Of a DNA stretch of 50,038 nucleotides, positions 39,011 through 48,008 are shown piece by piece (the stretch's first letter is position 1; each line of letters opens with the position of its first letter). Origin of the DNA: Deltaproteobacteria bacterium (lineage in GTDB: Bacteria > Desulfobacterota > Desulfobacteria > Desulfobacterales > B30-G6). The notes beneath the pieces were generated by a model. That model was not told the origin of the DNA, did no database searches, and saw only the letters and a program-made list of their open reading frames with translations. The translations under genes were made by a program, and so were the position numbers. The DNA lies in NCBI GenBank assembly GCA_022340465.1, contig JAJDNW010000060.1, forward strand, positions 1 through 50,038, in the 5' to 3' direction.

Positions 39011-39809
39011 GTTTCTTCAGCACAAACAAACGGTCGGCCACCGGCGCGTTCGGCCAGACCTTCTTGACCGTGATCTGCATACACGCGGCTTCTCCGTTGC
39101 AGAACGACAGTTCCTCCGGAATCAGAAAACCGGAAATCCGGCGCACGGCGGTACATTCAACCCGGTATTCGAGGCGCCCGTCGGCGTCGAAGGATTCAAA
39201 TGTACTTATGGCGTCGGATTCGACCTCGACACAGACCCTGTCATACCCCTTTCCCCTGTCACGCCTTTTTAAAACAAGGCATCTCTGCCCCTGCCGGTCT
39301 TCATTTCCGAAAGTCGAAACGCTGTACCTCTCTTTAGGCAGTCTGCCGGCCAACAGATCGAGGGCTGTGCTCACCTTGACGGGTATGGACGTCAATTTTT
39401 CGAGGCTGGCATTCTTCTGCGCCTTTGTGTAAAAGCGGTTTTCCGCATGTGAAATCAAATAGATCCGTTCACCGTCATATGAAAAGCTCAGGGAGGGTCG
39501 CCCGGCGGGCCCGATGAGCTCGATGCGTATTTTTTCATTCCCGGAAGCGGCCCAGAGGATCCTTGCCGTTTGCTCGCCTTTTTCGTCGCTCAAGTGCATG
39601 CGGCCGCTGCCTTTGAATGACAGCAGCGTGGCGTTTTTCCGCTGCAGTTTATCGAGAAGGGCGGCCGCCTCCGGTGCCCCCTGCACGACACCCGGCCTTT
39701 GCTTCACCGCAGCGCATCCGTTGATAAAAAGCGATAAAACAATCAGAAACAGGGCCGGCTGCAGCGCTAGCGGGATGTTGAAACGGCGAGGTATAGGGGT
39801 TGACATCAT
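39003..39809 (-). CDS. outer-membrane-type lipoprotein, LolB/DUF4292-like
   Basis: A 268-residue lipoprotein. A signal segment (residues ~11-31, LALQPALFLIVLSLFINGC) ends at a cysteine after ING, a passable lipobox. The mature part (LLSFKGSGRMHLSDEKGE, IRIELIGPAGRPSLSFSYD, YLISHAENRFY) has the beta-rich pattern of LolB or DUF4292 proteins, which accept or carry lipoproteins in the periplasm. The ATG at 39809 is chosen over the longer frame (TTG at 39866) because the signal starts here. It lies 68 bases downstream of the TPR lipoprotein gene in the same direction, a pairing I recall from related genomes. Confidence 0.75.
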   Translation of the reverse strand: MMSTPIPRRFNIPLALQPALFLIVLSLFINGCAAVKQRPGVVQGAPEAAALLDKLQRKNATLLSFKGSGRMHLSDEKGEQTARILWAASGNEKIRIELIGPAGRPSLSFSYDGERIYLISHAENRFYTKAQKNASLEKLTSIPVKVSTALDLLAGRLPKERYSVSTFGNEDRQGQRCLVLKRRDRGKGYDRVCVEVESDAISTFESFDADGRLEYRVECTAVRRISGFLIPEELSFCNGEAACMQITVKKVWPNAPVADRLFVLKKPK

Positions 39810-39877
39810 GATGTTCCGGTTCGGCTCAGTGGGAAGGGCATCCCTCTTTTCCCGGCATTGCGGCAACCGGTCGCCGA

Positions 39878-41599
39878 TTAGCGGCCGCTGTCTTTAAGGA
39901 GCGTCTCGATCTTTTTTTCCACGTTTTCGCGCTCGCTGTTGCCTTTGTCGATGGAAAGCCTGTAATATTTCAGGGCATTGTCCGTATCGCCCATCTGCCG
40001 GTAGGCGTCTCCCACGTGCTCCAGGATGATGGGATCGTCCTGCGTAAGCTCCACCGCCCGCTGAAGATACGTCAGGGCGTCTTCGAAGCGTCCCATTTTA
40101 AAATAGACCCACCCCAGGCTGTCGGTGATGTACCCGTCTTCGGGTTTTTGTTTCAGGGCTTCTTTTATCAGCCGTTCCGCCTCCTCCAAATGGATGCCGA
40201 GGTCCGCGTAGGTGTAGCCGAGATAATTGAGCGCACTGGCGTTTTCAGGATCCAGTTCGATTACCCGTTTCATTTCCCGAATGGAATCCTCTTTGCGCTG
40301 CCATTTGTCGTACACCACCCCGAGGCGAAACCGCATGCGGACGCTGTCGGGGTCTTTGGCAAGCCCCTGGCGCAGGATCGCTTCCGCCTTGTCGTACGCT
40401 TCCTTCTCTTCGTACAGGGAGCCGAGATACAGCAGGTATTCGATGTTTTCCGGGTGCTGCCGCGTGATCGGCTCCAAGAATCCGATGGCCTGGTCTATTC
40501 GGCCCTCTTCCTGGTAGATGGCGGTGATGTGAACCACGGCGTTTTCATAAAACCGGGAGTCCTCTTTCACGTTTGCCAGGTGGCGGAGGGCCTGATCCGC
40601 CTTTCCCTGACCGTCATAGGCCACACCGGCCAGATAGCTGAGGTCACTGCTTCCCTCAGCGCCCTTCAGCATTCCCTCCAAAATCACCACGGCGTCGTCA
40701 TATTTTTTAGGATCCAGGTACCCGCGAACAACTTCTCTCAGAATTTCAGGTGACCGGAGGCTTTTCTCCCCCAAAAGGCTTAGAATCCGTTCGCTTTCCT
40801 GCGAGTCACCGTCGGCATGATAAAACAACGCCATCTCCATGGCGGCTTCGACGTTGTCCGGATTTTGGGCCACTATTTCCCGATACATCCGGAGCACTTT
40901 CTGCCGGTCCCCATGTTGCTGATATATTTTCAGCAATTCCATGCGGGCTTCCTCGAGTTTCGGTTCCAGCGCCAGGGCTTTTTCGAATTGCGTCTCGGCT
41001 TCCGGCAGGTTGCCTTCCAGTACGTTGATTTTACCCAGAAAAAACCTGCCCGCATAGGATCGCGGGAAATATTCCATCAGTTTTGAATAGACCCTTCGGG
41101 CCGCAGCGTAATCGCCGGCGTCCATGTATATGCCGCCCAGCATCAGGTACACCCTTTCCTCCTGCGGGTCGATCGCGAGCGTCTTTTCATATGCATCGGC
41201 GGCTTTCTCATGCTGCGCCAGTTCTTGGTGGATATCGCCCTTGAGAATTAGAGCCGGAACATTTTCAGGGTGTTCCTTCAAGACCCCTTCCAAGAGCGAC
41301 AGTGCCTTTTGGTCCTTTTTCTGCCGGAGATAAAGGCGGGAAAGTTCGACCCGCAGAAAGGGCGTCTCCGGATCGAGCGCCACGGCCTGCTCCAGGTTCA
41401 CGATTGCCTTGTCAAGGGCCCCTTTTATCAAAAACAATTGAGATTGGGTGTAAAAATAATAGCTGTTCGGAGGGGGTTCATATACGGATGCCGGTGGGGG
41501 CGCGCTCTCTTCTGGAGAGATGTCCCTGCTAGGCATGCACCCGGCCAGGCAGGCAAGCAGGAGAATTGAGATTGTCAACCTTCCGATGGTAAGCACCAT
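39878..41599 (-). CDS. TPR-repeat lipoprotein
   Basis: A 573-residue protein. A signal peptide (MVLTIGRLTISILLLACLAGC) ends in the lipobox LAGC. The rest is about 14 tetratricopeptide repeats (for example ALILKGDIHQELAQHEKAAD and ALNYLGYTYADLGIHLEEAE). It is probably an outer- or inner-membrane-anchored scaffold in the periplasm. The ATG at 41599 is chosen because it opens the signal peptide and GGGGTGA lies 3-9 bases before it; the frame is open to 41644. Co-transcribed with the LolB-like gene. Role in envelope assembly is inferred from that pairing only. Confidence 0.88.
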   Translation of the reverse strand: MVLTIGRLTISILLLACLAGCMPSRDISPEESAPPPASVYEPPPNSYYFYTQSQLFLIKGALDKAIVNLEQAVALDPETPFLRVELSRLYLRQKKDQKALSLLEGVLKEHPENVPALILKGDIHQELAQHEKAADAYEKTLAIDPQEERVYLMLGGIYMDAGDYAAARRVYSKLMEYFPRSYAGRFFLGKINVLEGNLPEAETQFEKALALEPKLEEARMELLKIYQQHGDRQKVLRMYREIVAQNPDNVEAAMEMALFYHADGDSQESERILSLLGEKSLRSPEILREVVRGYLDPKKYDDAVVILEGMLKGAEGSSDLSYLAGVAYDGQGKADQALRHLANVKEDSRFYENAVVHITAIYQEEGRIDQAIGFLEPITRQHPENIEYLLYLGSLYEEKEAYDKAEAILRQGLAKDPDSVRMRFRLGVVYDKWQRKEDSIREMKRVIELDPENASALNYLGYTYADLGIHLEEAERLIKEALKQKPEDGYITDSLGWVYFKMGRFEDALTYLQRAVELTQDDPIILEHVGDAYRQMGDTDNALKYYRLSIDKGNSERENVEKKIETLLKDSGR

Positions 41600-41676
41600 A
41601 TTCACCCCGAATATCGCATAAACAACATGGTAATTGCGAGTCAATTAAGACCTGAGTTCAATTCGCGAAAGCGTGA

Positions 41677-41755
41677 AAGCACGAAAATTTTCATGGTCTT
41701 TTTCGTGCTTTTGGACTTTCGTGTTTTCGCGATAACTGCTCTTTATCTTTTGCAA
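41677..41755 (+). repeat. dispersed repeat D, copy 2
   Basis: Nearly identical to 36668-36746, in the same orientation, 5 kb apart. It fills the gap between the TPR lipoprotein gene and rpoH. Confidence 0.85.
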
Positions 41756-41796
41756 TCGGACCTATGCGTCACCGTGTTGTCTACCCACAGGCTTGG

Positions 41797-42789
41797 TCAG
41801 TCTTCCCTGTCTTCAAGCGCATAGGCTTCGAAGTCGGGAATTTCCCGTTTGAAAAACTCCCTCATCTTTTTAATGACATTCTTCTCGATCTGACGCACCC
41901 GTTCCCTGGAAATGTCGTAGCGGTCACCGATTTCCTGAAGCGTCACCGGTGTGTCGGAAAAGATCCGCTGCTCGAAAATGACCAGTTCCCGTTCGGTCAT
42001 CTTCTCTTTGAACTCGGAAATCTTGTTGTGCAGCAGGGTTTCCATCTCCTTTTTGGCGACATGGTCCTCGATGGATTCCGTCTGCGTGCTTAAAAACTCG
42101 ATTCTTTCCGTGTCCGAGTCGTCCTTCAGGGGGGCGTCCAGGGAAACATCCCAGCCGTCCAGGCGTTGATCCATGTCCACGATCTCGCGCTCGGACACCC
42201 CCAGCCGCTCTGACAAAAGCTTCGGCTTGGGGTCGAAGCCGTCGTCGATCAGTTTCTGCTTCTCTTTTTTCAGTTTGAAAAACAGCTTGCGCTGGCCCTG
42301 GGTGGTGCCGATTTTCACCAGGCGCCAGTTGTCCATGATGAATTTGAGGATATAGGCCTTGATCCAGAACGAAGCGTAATAGGAAAACTTAACGTTCTTA
42401 TAAGGGTCGAACTTCTTAACGGCCTGCATGAGCCCGATGTTGCCTTCTTGAATCAAGTCCAGGAGGTTTTGCATCCAAACCCGTTGAAATTCAAGGGCGA
42501 TCTTCACCACCAGACGCAGGTTGGCGGTAACCAACCGGTAGGCGGCTTCCGTATCGCCCTCTTCCTGAACCTTCCTGCCGAGTTCCCGCTCCTCTTCCCT
42601 GGTGAGCAGCTTGTAGTGGCTGATTTCGTTGAGGTAACGCTGCAGCGGATCGAACTTTACCAGAGACTTGTTCGCCGACGAATCTTTTGTAAGGCCCGCC
42701 TTGGCCTTTACGCTCTTATTGGAAGCCGTATTCCTGGAAACCGCAGGCTTCTTTTTCTTCGTTCTCTTTTTGCTGGTCTTTTTGGGCAT
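41797..42789 (-). CDS. rpoH: RNA polymerase sigma factor, RpoH (sigma-32) type
   Basis: A 330-residue group 3-like sigma factor. Residues 1-40 are a Lys/Ser-rich extension (MPKKTSKKRTKKKKPAVSR) not found in E. coli RpoH. Region 1.2 follows (DPLQRYLNEISHYKLLTREE), then region 2 (NLRLVVKIALEFQR, DLIQEGNIGLMQAVKKFD, FSYYASFWIKAYI). The QRKLFFKLKKEK box is the RpoH hallmark. Region 4.2 is VTLQEIGDRYDISRERVRQIE. It directs RNA polymerase to heat-shock type promoters, or to another regulon in this phylum. It stands alone on the minus strand, preceded by a 243-bp spacer with no other feature. Confidence 0.88.
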   Translation of the reverse strand: MPKKTSKKRTKKKKPAVSRNTASNKSVKAKAGLTKDSSANKSLVKFDPLQRYLNEISHYKLLTREEERELGRKVQEEGDTEAAYRLVTANLRLVVKIALEFQRVWMQNLLDLIQEGNIGLMQAVKKFDPYKNVKFSYYASFWIKAYILKFIMDNWRLVKIGTTQGQRKLFFKLKKEKQKLIDDGFDPKPKLLSERLGVSEREIVDMDQRLDGWDVSLDAPLKDDSDTERIEFLSTQTESIEDHVAKKEMETLLHNKISEFKEKMTERELVIFEQRIFSDTPVTLQEIGDRYDISRERVRQIEKNVIKKMREFFKREIPDFEAYALEDRED

Positions 42790-43032
42790 CGATCATTCCA
42801 TGAAATCAGCGACCTCCGGCAGAGCCGAAGGTATGAAAAAGACCCCCCCGAAGGAACCTGGGCTGCCGTCGCCGCTGATCTGTTTTGGCCTGAGAACGAG
42901 GGCTTTTCTCCCATCCTCCAAGCAGGACATTATTGGTTGCCGACGGGTAAAGGATGTTGCCGGTGTGGCGCCTTTTTTATGGACTTTGTCGAGGACATAT
43001 GGTAGACGCCTGTCATTCTGAGTTAATCATAT

Positions 43033-43110
<78 letters not shown>

Positions 43111-43173
43111 CAAAACCAATCGGTTGCCTCGACGGTGACCGATCCTTTTGCCGTCCCTAACATCTTTACCTAT

Positions 43174-43208
43174 ATTGAACGATTTTCGGGTTTGCCGTCC
43201 CGGTGAAA
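43174..43208 (+). repeat. dispersed repeat F, copy 2
   Basis: Shares attgaacgattttcgggttt and the following gccg-cggtg with 10381-10420. It lies in the 43111-43463 gap, which also holds the promoter and dyad at 43400-43447. Confidence 0.6.
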
Positions 43209-43399
43209 TCCTTCGGGTCTGCTTCGCAGATTTTCACAGGACAGGCATATGCAGGGAGAATGTCACCTTTTTCCATCTGTTCAACCTAGTTACACAAGCA
43301 TTTCAGTGTATACAAGCAACGATCGATTGTCAACGCATGACCGCAAGATTATCAAATTGTCATGTTGGGGAGCAGGATTTCAATGCGTGATTAAACAAC

Positions 43400-43426
43400 T
43401 TGACAACCTTGCCCTAAAAATATTAT
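43400..43426 (+). promoter_or_regulatory. candidate promoter of the polysaccharide cluster
   Basis: TTGACA (43400-43405) and TATTAT (43421-43426) with a 15-base spacer, about 40 bases before the regulator gene. The spacer is slightly short; TATATG two bases further on is an alternative -10. Confidence 0.5.
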
Positions 43427-43447
43427 ATGAGTAAATATTTTGCTCAT
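43427..43447. promoter_or_regulatory. dyad between promoter and regulator start
   Basis: ATGAG and CTCAT are arms around taaatattttg. The dyad lies at the expected transcript start and just before the AAAGGAG site, a suitable place for autoregulation by the winged-helix protein encoded next. Confidence 0.4.
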
Positions 43448-43463
43448 AAAGGAGTAATTTTTA

Positions 43464-44039
43464 TTGAACGATCTTTTCACGGGACTGATCACATCCAAAA
43501 CCCGAATCAAGCTGTTGGTCCGTTTTTTTTTCAATCCGACGGTCAAGTCCTATCTACGCGAATTGGCAAATGAATTCGATGTCTCCACCAATGCCGTTCG
43601 CGGGGAGCTTAGCCAACTGACAAAAACGGAACTGTTGATTTCGAAAAAAAGTGGAAGATTGGTGTATTACAAAGCAAACGTTGACCATCCGCTTTTTGCC
43701 GACCTCAAATCCATGGTGAGCAAGGCTATCGGTGTTGATACCATTATCGACAGCATCGTCCGCCGGCTGGGGGAGTTGGATCGAGCCTATCTGCTGGACG
43801 ATTACGCGGAGGGCAAAGATACCGGCATTATCGATTTGCTGCTTGTCGGCAATATCGACCCCTATCACCTGAATGACTTGAGTAGAAAAACTGAACGATA
43901 TATCAACCGAAAAATCCGTTCGCTCGTCATAACCAAAGACGAATACCGTACCATTCGACCAACAATCGAAAAAAAACCGCATTTGCTTATCTGGGAAAAA
44001 AATTATCAAAGGAATTCCAGTGGAAACAGTGAATTATAG
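43464..44039 (+). CDS. winged-helix regulator with degenerate nucleotidyltransferase domain
   Basis: A 191-residue protein. Residues ~5-70 are a winged helix ([20 protein letters not shown], then [15 protein letters not shown], then [13 protein letters not shown]), and ~85-185 resemble an MNT-type nucleotidyltransferase. Where active enzymes have an Asp-x-Asp metal pair (SDIDLL), it reads GIIDLLLVG, so one acidic residue is lost and catalysis is unlikely. TTG at 43464 is the start, with AAAGGAG about 8 bases before it. It overlaps the next gene by 20 bases. Position at the head of a sugar cluster suggests it controls that cluster. Confidence 0.72.
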   Translation: MNDLFTGLITSKTRIKLLVRFFFNPTVKSYLRELANEFDVSTNAVRGELSQLTKTELLISKKSGRLVYYKANVDHPLFADLKSMVSKAIGVDTIIDSIVRRLGELDRAYLLDDYAEGKDTGIIDLLLVGNIDPYHLNDLSRKTERYINRKIRSLVITKDEYRTIRPTIEKKPHLLIWEKNYQRNSSGNSEL

Positions 44040-45612
44040 AAATCTTCGGGTAGCCGTTGCCGGTTCGGGTTATTGGGGAAAAAATTTAGTCAGGAACTTT
44101 TACGAACTGGGTGTCCTTAAGCTGATTTGCGACAAAAACGAAGCCCTGCTGGACGAATACAATGATCGCCTTCAAGGTGTCGATACCTGTATCGCCTTTC
44201 ACGATGTCATCACCCGGCATGACATAGACGGAATCGTCATTGCCACCCCTGCGGAAACGCACTACCGGCTGGCAAGGGAAGCGCTGCTATCGAAAAAACA
44301 CGTATATGTAGAAAAACCGCTTGTATTGGCCGAAGAACAGGCTGAAGAACTGATCCATCTCGCCGAACAGTACGATCTCACCCTGATGGTCGGACACCTG
44401 CTGCAATACCACCCTGCCTTCATTTATCTCAAGGAAATCATTGCAAAGGGTGAGCTTGGAAGAATCAACTACATCTATTCCCACCGGCTGAACCTTGGAA
44501 AAATACGGAAAGAGGAAAACATCCTATGGTCATTTGCCCCTCACGATATATCCATGATTCTAGGCATCGCCGGCGAGGAGCCCGAAATGGTGATCGCCAC
44601 GGGCGGCAATTACCTGCATAACAAGATAGCGGATGTCACTACCACGCACCTCGCTTTCCCGTCCGGGCTCAAGGCCCATATTTTTGTCTCCTGGCTGCAC
44701 CCTTTTAAAGAACAGAAGCTCGTAGTCGTCGGAGACAAAAAAATGGCCGTTTTCGACGACACACGCGAGTGGGAAGAGAAGCTCCTGCTCTATCCCCACA
44801 GCATCCGGTGGCAAAACAACATTCCCGTACCGGACAAGAAAGAACCGGAACGAGCGCCCATCAACCCGCTGGAACCGTTACAGGAAGCGTGCAAACAGTT
44901 TTTAGAGAGCATTTCCGGCGGGAAGGCACCGGTAACCGATGGCCACGAAGGTTTGCGGGTACTGCGGGTCCTCGAAAGAAGCCAGCAATCGTTGGACGAC
45001 AATTATCGGAAAGTCGATGAAAAGAGAAACGCTTTCGACTCCGGCACAGTTGATTATTATGCACATCAAACGGCCGTAATCGATCCCGGCTGCCACATCG
45101 GCAGCGGCACAAAAATCTGGCATTTTTCGCATGTTCTGAGCAATTCAACCATCGGCAGAAATGTCACTATCGGCCAGAACGTCATGATCGGACCGGATGT
45201 GTCCGTCGGGCACAACTGCAAGATCCAGAACAACGTTTCCATTTACAAGGGGGTGACGCTTGAAGAGGGTGTTTTCTGCGGCCCCAGTATGGTTTTCACG
45301 AATATCTACAACCCCCGTGCGGAATTAAGCAAAATGGACCAGGTCAGGCCCACCCTGGTGAGGAGAGGCGCGACGCTGGGTGCCAATGCCACCATCGTGT
45401 GCGGCACCACCCTGGGTGCCTACTGTTTTGTGGGGGCCGGTGCCCTGGTCAATCGCAACCTTCCGGACCACGCGCTGGCCGTCGGCAACCCGGCCAAGCA
45501 GATTGGGTGGGTGTGCCGGTGCGGCGAACGCCTGACCGACCAGCTTGATTGCATGGTCTGCGGGACGCAATACGAAGCATGCAGGTCAGGAATTTCCCCC
45601 AAAGGCGTTTAG
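44020..45612 (+). CDS. fused sugar dehydrogenase (Gfo/Idh/MocA) and LbH acetyltransferase
   Basis: A 530-residue two-enzyme fusion. Residues ~8-335 are a Gfo/Idh/MocA NAD-dependent dehydrogenase ([17 protein letters not shown], and EKP with Lys99). Residues ~345-495 are a left-handed beta-helix acyltransferase with hexapeptide repeats ([20 protein letters not shown]). This corresponds to WbpB joined to WbpD, which oxidise and N-acetylate UDP-sugar acids on the way to diacetamido-uronic acids. The C-terminal CRCGERL and CMVCGT are a putative zinc ribbon absent from plain WbpD. GTG at 44020 follows AGGA. The aminotransferase that links both steps is the next gene. Confidence 0.88.
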   Translation: METVNYRNLRVAVAGSGYWGKNLVRNFYELGVLKLICDKNEALLDEYNDRLQGVDTCIAFHDVITRHDIDGIVIATPAETHYRLAREALLSKKHVYVEKPLVLAEEQAEELIHLAEQYDLTLMVGHLLQYHPAFIYLKEIIAKGELGRINYIYSHRLNLGKIRKEENILWSFAPHDISMILGIAGEEPEMVIATGGNYLHNKIADVTTTHLAFPSGLKAHIFVSWLHPFKEQKLVVVGDKKMAVFDDTREWEEKLLLYPHSIRWQNNIPVPDKKEPERAPINPLEPLQEACKQFLESISGGKAPVTDGHEGLRVLRVLERSQQSLDDNYRKVDEKRNAFDSGTVDYYAHQTAVIDPGCHIGSGTKIWHFSHVLSNSTIGRNVTIGQNVMIGPDVSVGHNCKIQNNVSIYKGVTLEEGVFCGPSMVFTNIYNPRAELSKMDQVRPTLVRRGATLGANATIVCGTTLGAYCFVGAGALVNRNLPDHALAVGNPAKQIGWVCRCGERLTDQLDCMVCGTQYEACRSGISPKGV

Positions 45613-45625
45613 TGAGGATCACACC

Positions 45626-46825
45626 ATGACAGAACTTCCGGCAATTGCAGGAGGGACACCGGTAAGAAAGCAGTATCTCATTTTCGGCAACCCGTTGATC
45701 GAACAGCCGGAAATTGAAGACGTTATCGATTCTCTCGAATCGGGGTGGCTGGGAACGGGCCCCAAGGTTAAGCGTTTCGAAGATGCATTTAGAGACTATA
45801 TCGGAACGACCCAAGCGATAGCTGTAAACTCATGCACGGCGGCCCTCCACTTGTCGCTGCTGACGATCGGCGTCCTTCCCGGCGACGAGGTCATCACCAC
45901 ACCAATGACCTTCACCGCCACGGCGGCCTCTATTATTCATGCGGGCGCAACGCCTGTATTTGTCGACGTCGACTTGAAAAGCATGAATATGTCTCCGGAT
46001 ATGATTGAATCCGCAATAACGGAGAGAACCAAAGCCATACTGCCGGTTCATTTTGCAGGTTTTCCGTGCGATATGGACAGGATACTGGCGTTGTCCCGAC
46101 GATTCGGCTTGAAAATTGTAGAAGACGCCGCCCACGCCGTAGAATCAGTCGCCCATGGCAGAAAAGTTGGCAACATCGGTGACTTAACATGTTTCAGTTT
46201 TTATTCGACCAAAAATATTGTTACCGGTGAAGGCGGCATGATTACAACCAACGACAAGGACTATATGAAAAACATAAAGATGCTGGCATTGCATGGAATG
46301 ACAACGGATGCCTGGCACCGCTTCAAAGACAAAGGGTTTAAGCACTATCAGGTGGTACATCCCGGATTCAAATACAACATGATGGACTTGCAAGCAGCCA
46401 TCGGGTATCACCAACTGCAGCGAATCGAAAAATACGCTGCCCGGCGCAAAGAGATATGGAACCGATACAACGATGTCTTTAAAGAATATCCATTTATCAC
46501 TCCGTCCGACCCGCCAATGGAGGGCGACCGGCATGCCAGGCACCTGTATACCCTGCTCTTGAAATCGGAAGAGCTGAAAATCGACCGGGATCGATTCATG
46601 GAAGCGTTGCATAAGGAAAATATCGGCACCGGTGTTCATTACGTTGCGCTTCATCTTCACCCTTTTTACGGCGAAAAATACCAGTTGACCCGCGGCGCCT
46701 TCCCAAATGCGGAATATATTTCCGACAGAACGCTATCGCTGCCGCTGTCTCCCAAGCTAAGCGATGCGGACGTCGAGGATGTCATAACGGCCGTGTGCCG
46801 CATTGCCGACTATTATGCCCAATAA
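45626..46825 (+). CDS. DegT/DnrJ/EryC1-family sugar aminotransferase (WbpE-like)
   Basis: A 399-residue PLP aminotransferase. The PLP lysine is Lys196 in FYSTKN, with EGGM following; ESGWLGTGPKVKRFE, VNSCTAALHLSL and EDAAHAVES are family blocks. It would aminate a 3-keto UDP-sugar acid made by the dehydrogenase half of the previous protein and hand the product to the acetyltransferase half. GAGGA stands about 8 bases before ATG 45626; an upstream in-frame extension to 45545 overlaps the previous gene and is not conserved. The gene ends 1 base before the next start. Confidence 0.93.
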   Translation: MTELPAIAGGTPVRKQYLIFGNPLIEQPEIEDVIDSLESGWLGTGPKVKRFEDAFRDYIGTTQAIAVNSCTAALHLSLLTIGVLPGDEVITTPMTFTATAASIIHAGATPVFVDVDLKSMNMSPDMIESAITERTKAILPVHFAGFPCDMDRILALSRRFGLKIVEDAAHAVESVAHGRKVGNIGDLTCFSFYSTKNIVTGEGGMITTNDKDYMKNIKMLALHGMTTDAWHRFKDKGFKHYQVVHPGFKYNMMDLQAAIGYHQLQRIEKYAARRKEIWNRYNDVFKEYPFITPSDPPMEGDRHARHLYTLLLKSEELKIDRDRFMEALHKENIGTGVHYVALHLHPFYGEKYQLTRGAFPNAEYISDRTLSLPLSPKLSDADVEDVITAVCRIADYYAQ

Positions 46826-46826
46826 A

Positions 46827-48008
46827 ATGAATTTGTTATTGATTACCAGTTCCTATCCTGACCCTCAAGCGACGACACACAGCGGCGGCGGCGTGTTTGT
46901 CGAGCATTTCGCCCGCGAGTTGGCCAAAGGTGAGCATGTGGTCGTATTAACCCAACAGGTCGGCAGGAAAAATGTGGCCGGTGCCGGCCGGTCCGGCCTG
47001 GAAATCATCAGGTTCCCGTGGAACGGCCGGGGCAAGCCGCTGTCAAACCTCAAGCTGCCTCGAGACTTTCGCTTGATCGCATCTGTCATGTGCAACGGCT
47101 TTCTCGCATCTCTGAAAGCGGCAAAAAAGCATGAAATCGATCATACCCTGGCCATTTGGGCCCTCCCCTCGGGCATATGGGCGCTTGGCCTCAAATTGAT
47201 TATGGGGATTCCTTACGCCACCTGGTCCCTGGGTTCCGACATTTGGAATTATAAAGGCAACTTTTTTTCGAGAATGCTGCTTCGAATCATTCTTCATGAA
47301 GCGGACAAATGCTATGCCGATGGCTATCAACTGAAATCAGATGTCGAATCGATCGCCCGGAAAAGATGCAAATTCCTATCGACTTCCCGGTACCTCCCCG
47401 ACAAAATCGAAAAAAAGGCCTGCGTCAAACCCGACAGAAAAAACTACCTGTTTATCGGGAGATACCATCCGAACAAGGGGCCGGATGTTCTGTTGAAGGC
47501 GATTGCGAAACTTTCACCGGTGCATGACAACGATGTTCACTTTCATCTTTTCGGCGAGGGGTATCTGAAACCCGAATTGGAAGATTTCATAGAAAAGAAT
47601 CAACTCGAGGATATCGTTTCCCTGAACGGCTATATCGAGGAGCGCCTGGCCGTCGCTTACCTGACCGCTTGCGACGCCCTGATCATTCCTTCACGGATAG
47701 AATCTATTCCGGTCGTGCTTTCCGATGCCCTCAAAACCGGTTCAAAAATCATTGCCACGGATGTCGGCGACATGGGGTACCTCTTGAAAAAATTCCGCGC
47801 CGGCGTTGTCGTCCCCCCTCAATCCCCTGAGAAACTGGCCGACGTTATCGAAAACGAGCTAGCCCATGAGACAGATCCTTTCGCCGAAGGCAGAAAGGCA
47901 TTGCTGGACCTGTTCGACATAAGCAATACGGTCCGGGCCTTTGTATCGGATCTCGATTCCACAAGCGATCCAGCAGATAGCGGGGGTGGATTTGAACAGT
48001 CCCATTAA
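46827..48008 (+). CDS. GT4-family glycosyltransferase
   Basis: A 393-residue glycosyltransferase of the GT-B fold. The N-terminal domain starts NLLLITSSYPDPQATTHSGG, a typical nucleotide-free acceptor side. The C-terminal domain has the conserved NYLFIGRYHPNKGPDVLLKA, FHLFGEGYLK and the E-x7-E-like IPSRIESIPVVLSDAL. It should add one sugar to the growing surface glycan at the cytoplasmic membrane. ATG 46827 follows the aminotransferase stop by one base; ATG 46815 (four codons earlier) overlaps that stop and is an alternative, and coupling makes either workable. Confidence 0.88.
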   Translation: MNLLLITSSYPDPQATTHSGGGVFVEHFARELAKGEHVVVLTQQVGRKNVAGAGRSGLEIIRFPWNGRGKPLSNLKLPRDFRLIASVMCNGFLASLKAAKKHEIDHTLAIWALPSGIWALGLKLIMGIPYATWSLGSDIWNYKGNFFSRMLLRIILHEADKCYADGYQLKSDVESIARKRCKFLSTSRYLPDKIEKKACVKPDRKNYLFIGRYHPNKGPDVLLKAIAKLSPVHDNDVHFHLFGEGYLKPELEDFIEKNQLEDIVSLNGYIEERLAVAYLTACDALIIPSRIESIPVVLSDALKTGSKIIATDVGDMGYLLKKFRAGVVVPPQSPEKLADVIENELAHETDPFAEGRKALLDLFDISNTVRAFVSDLDSTSDPADSGGGFEQSH

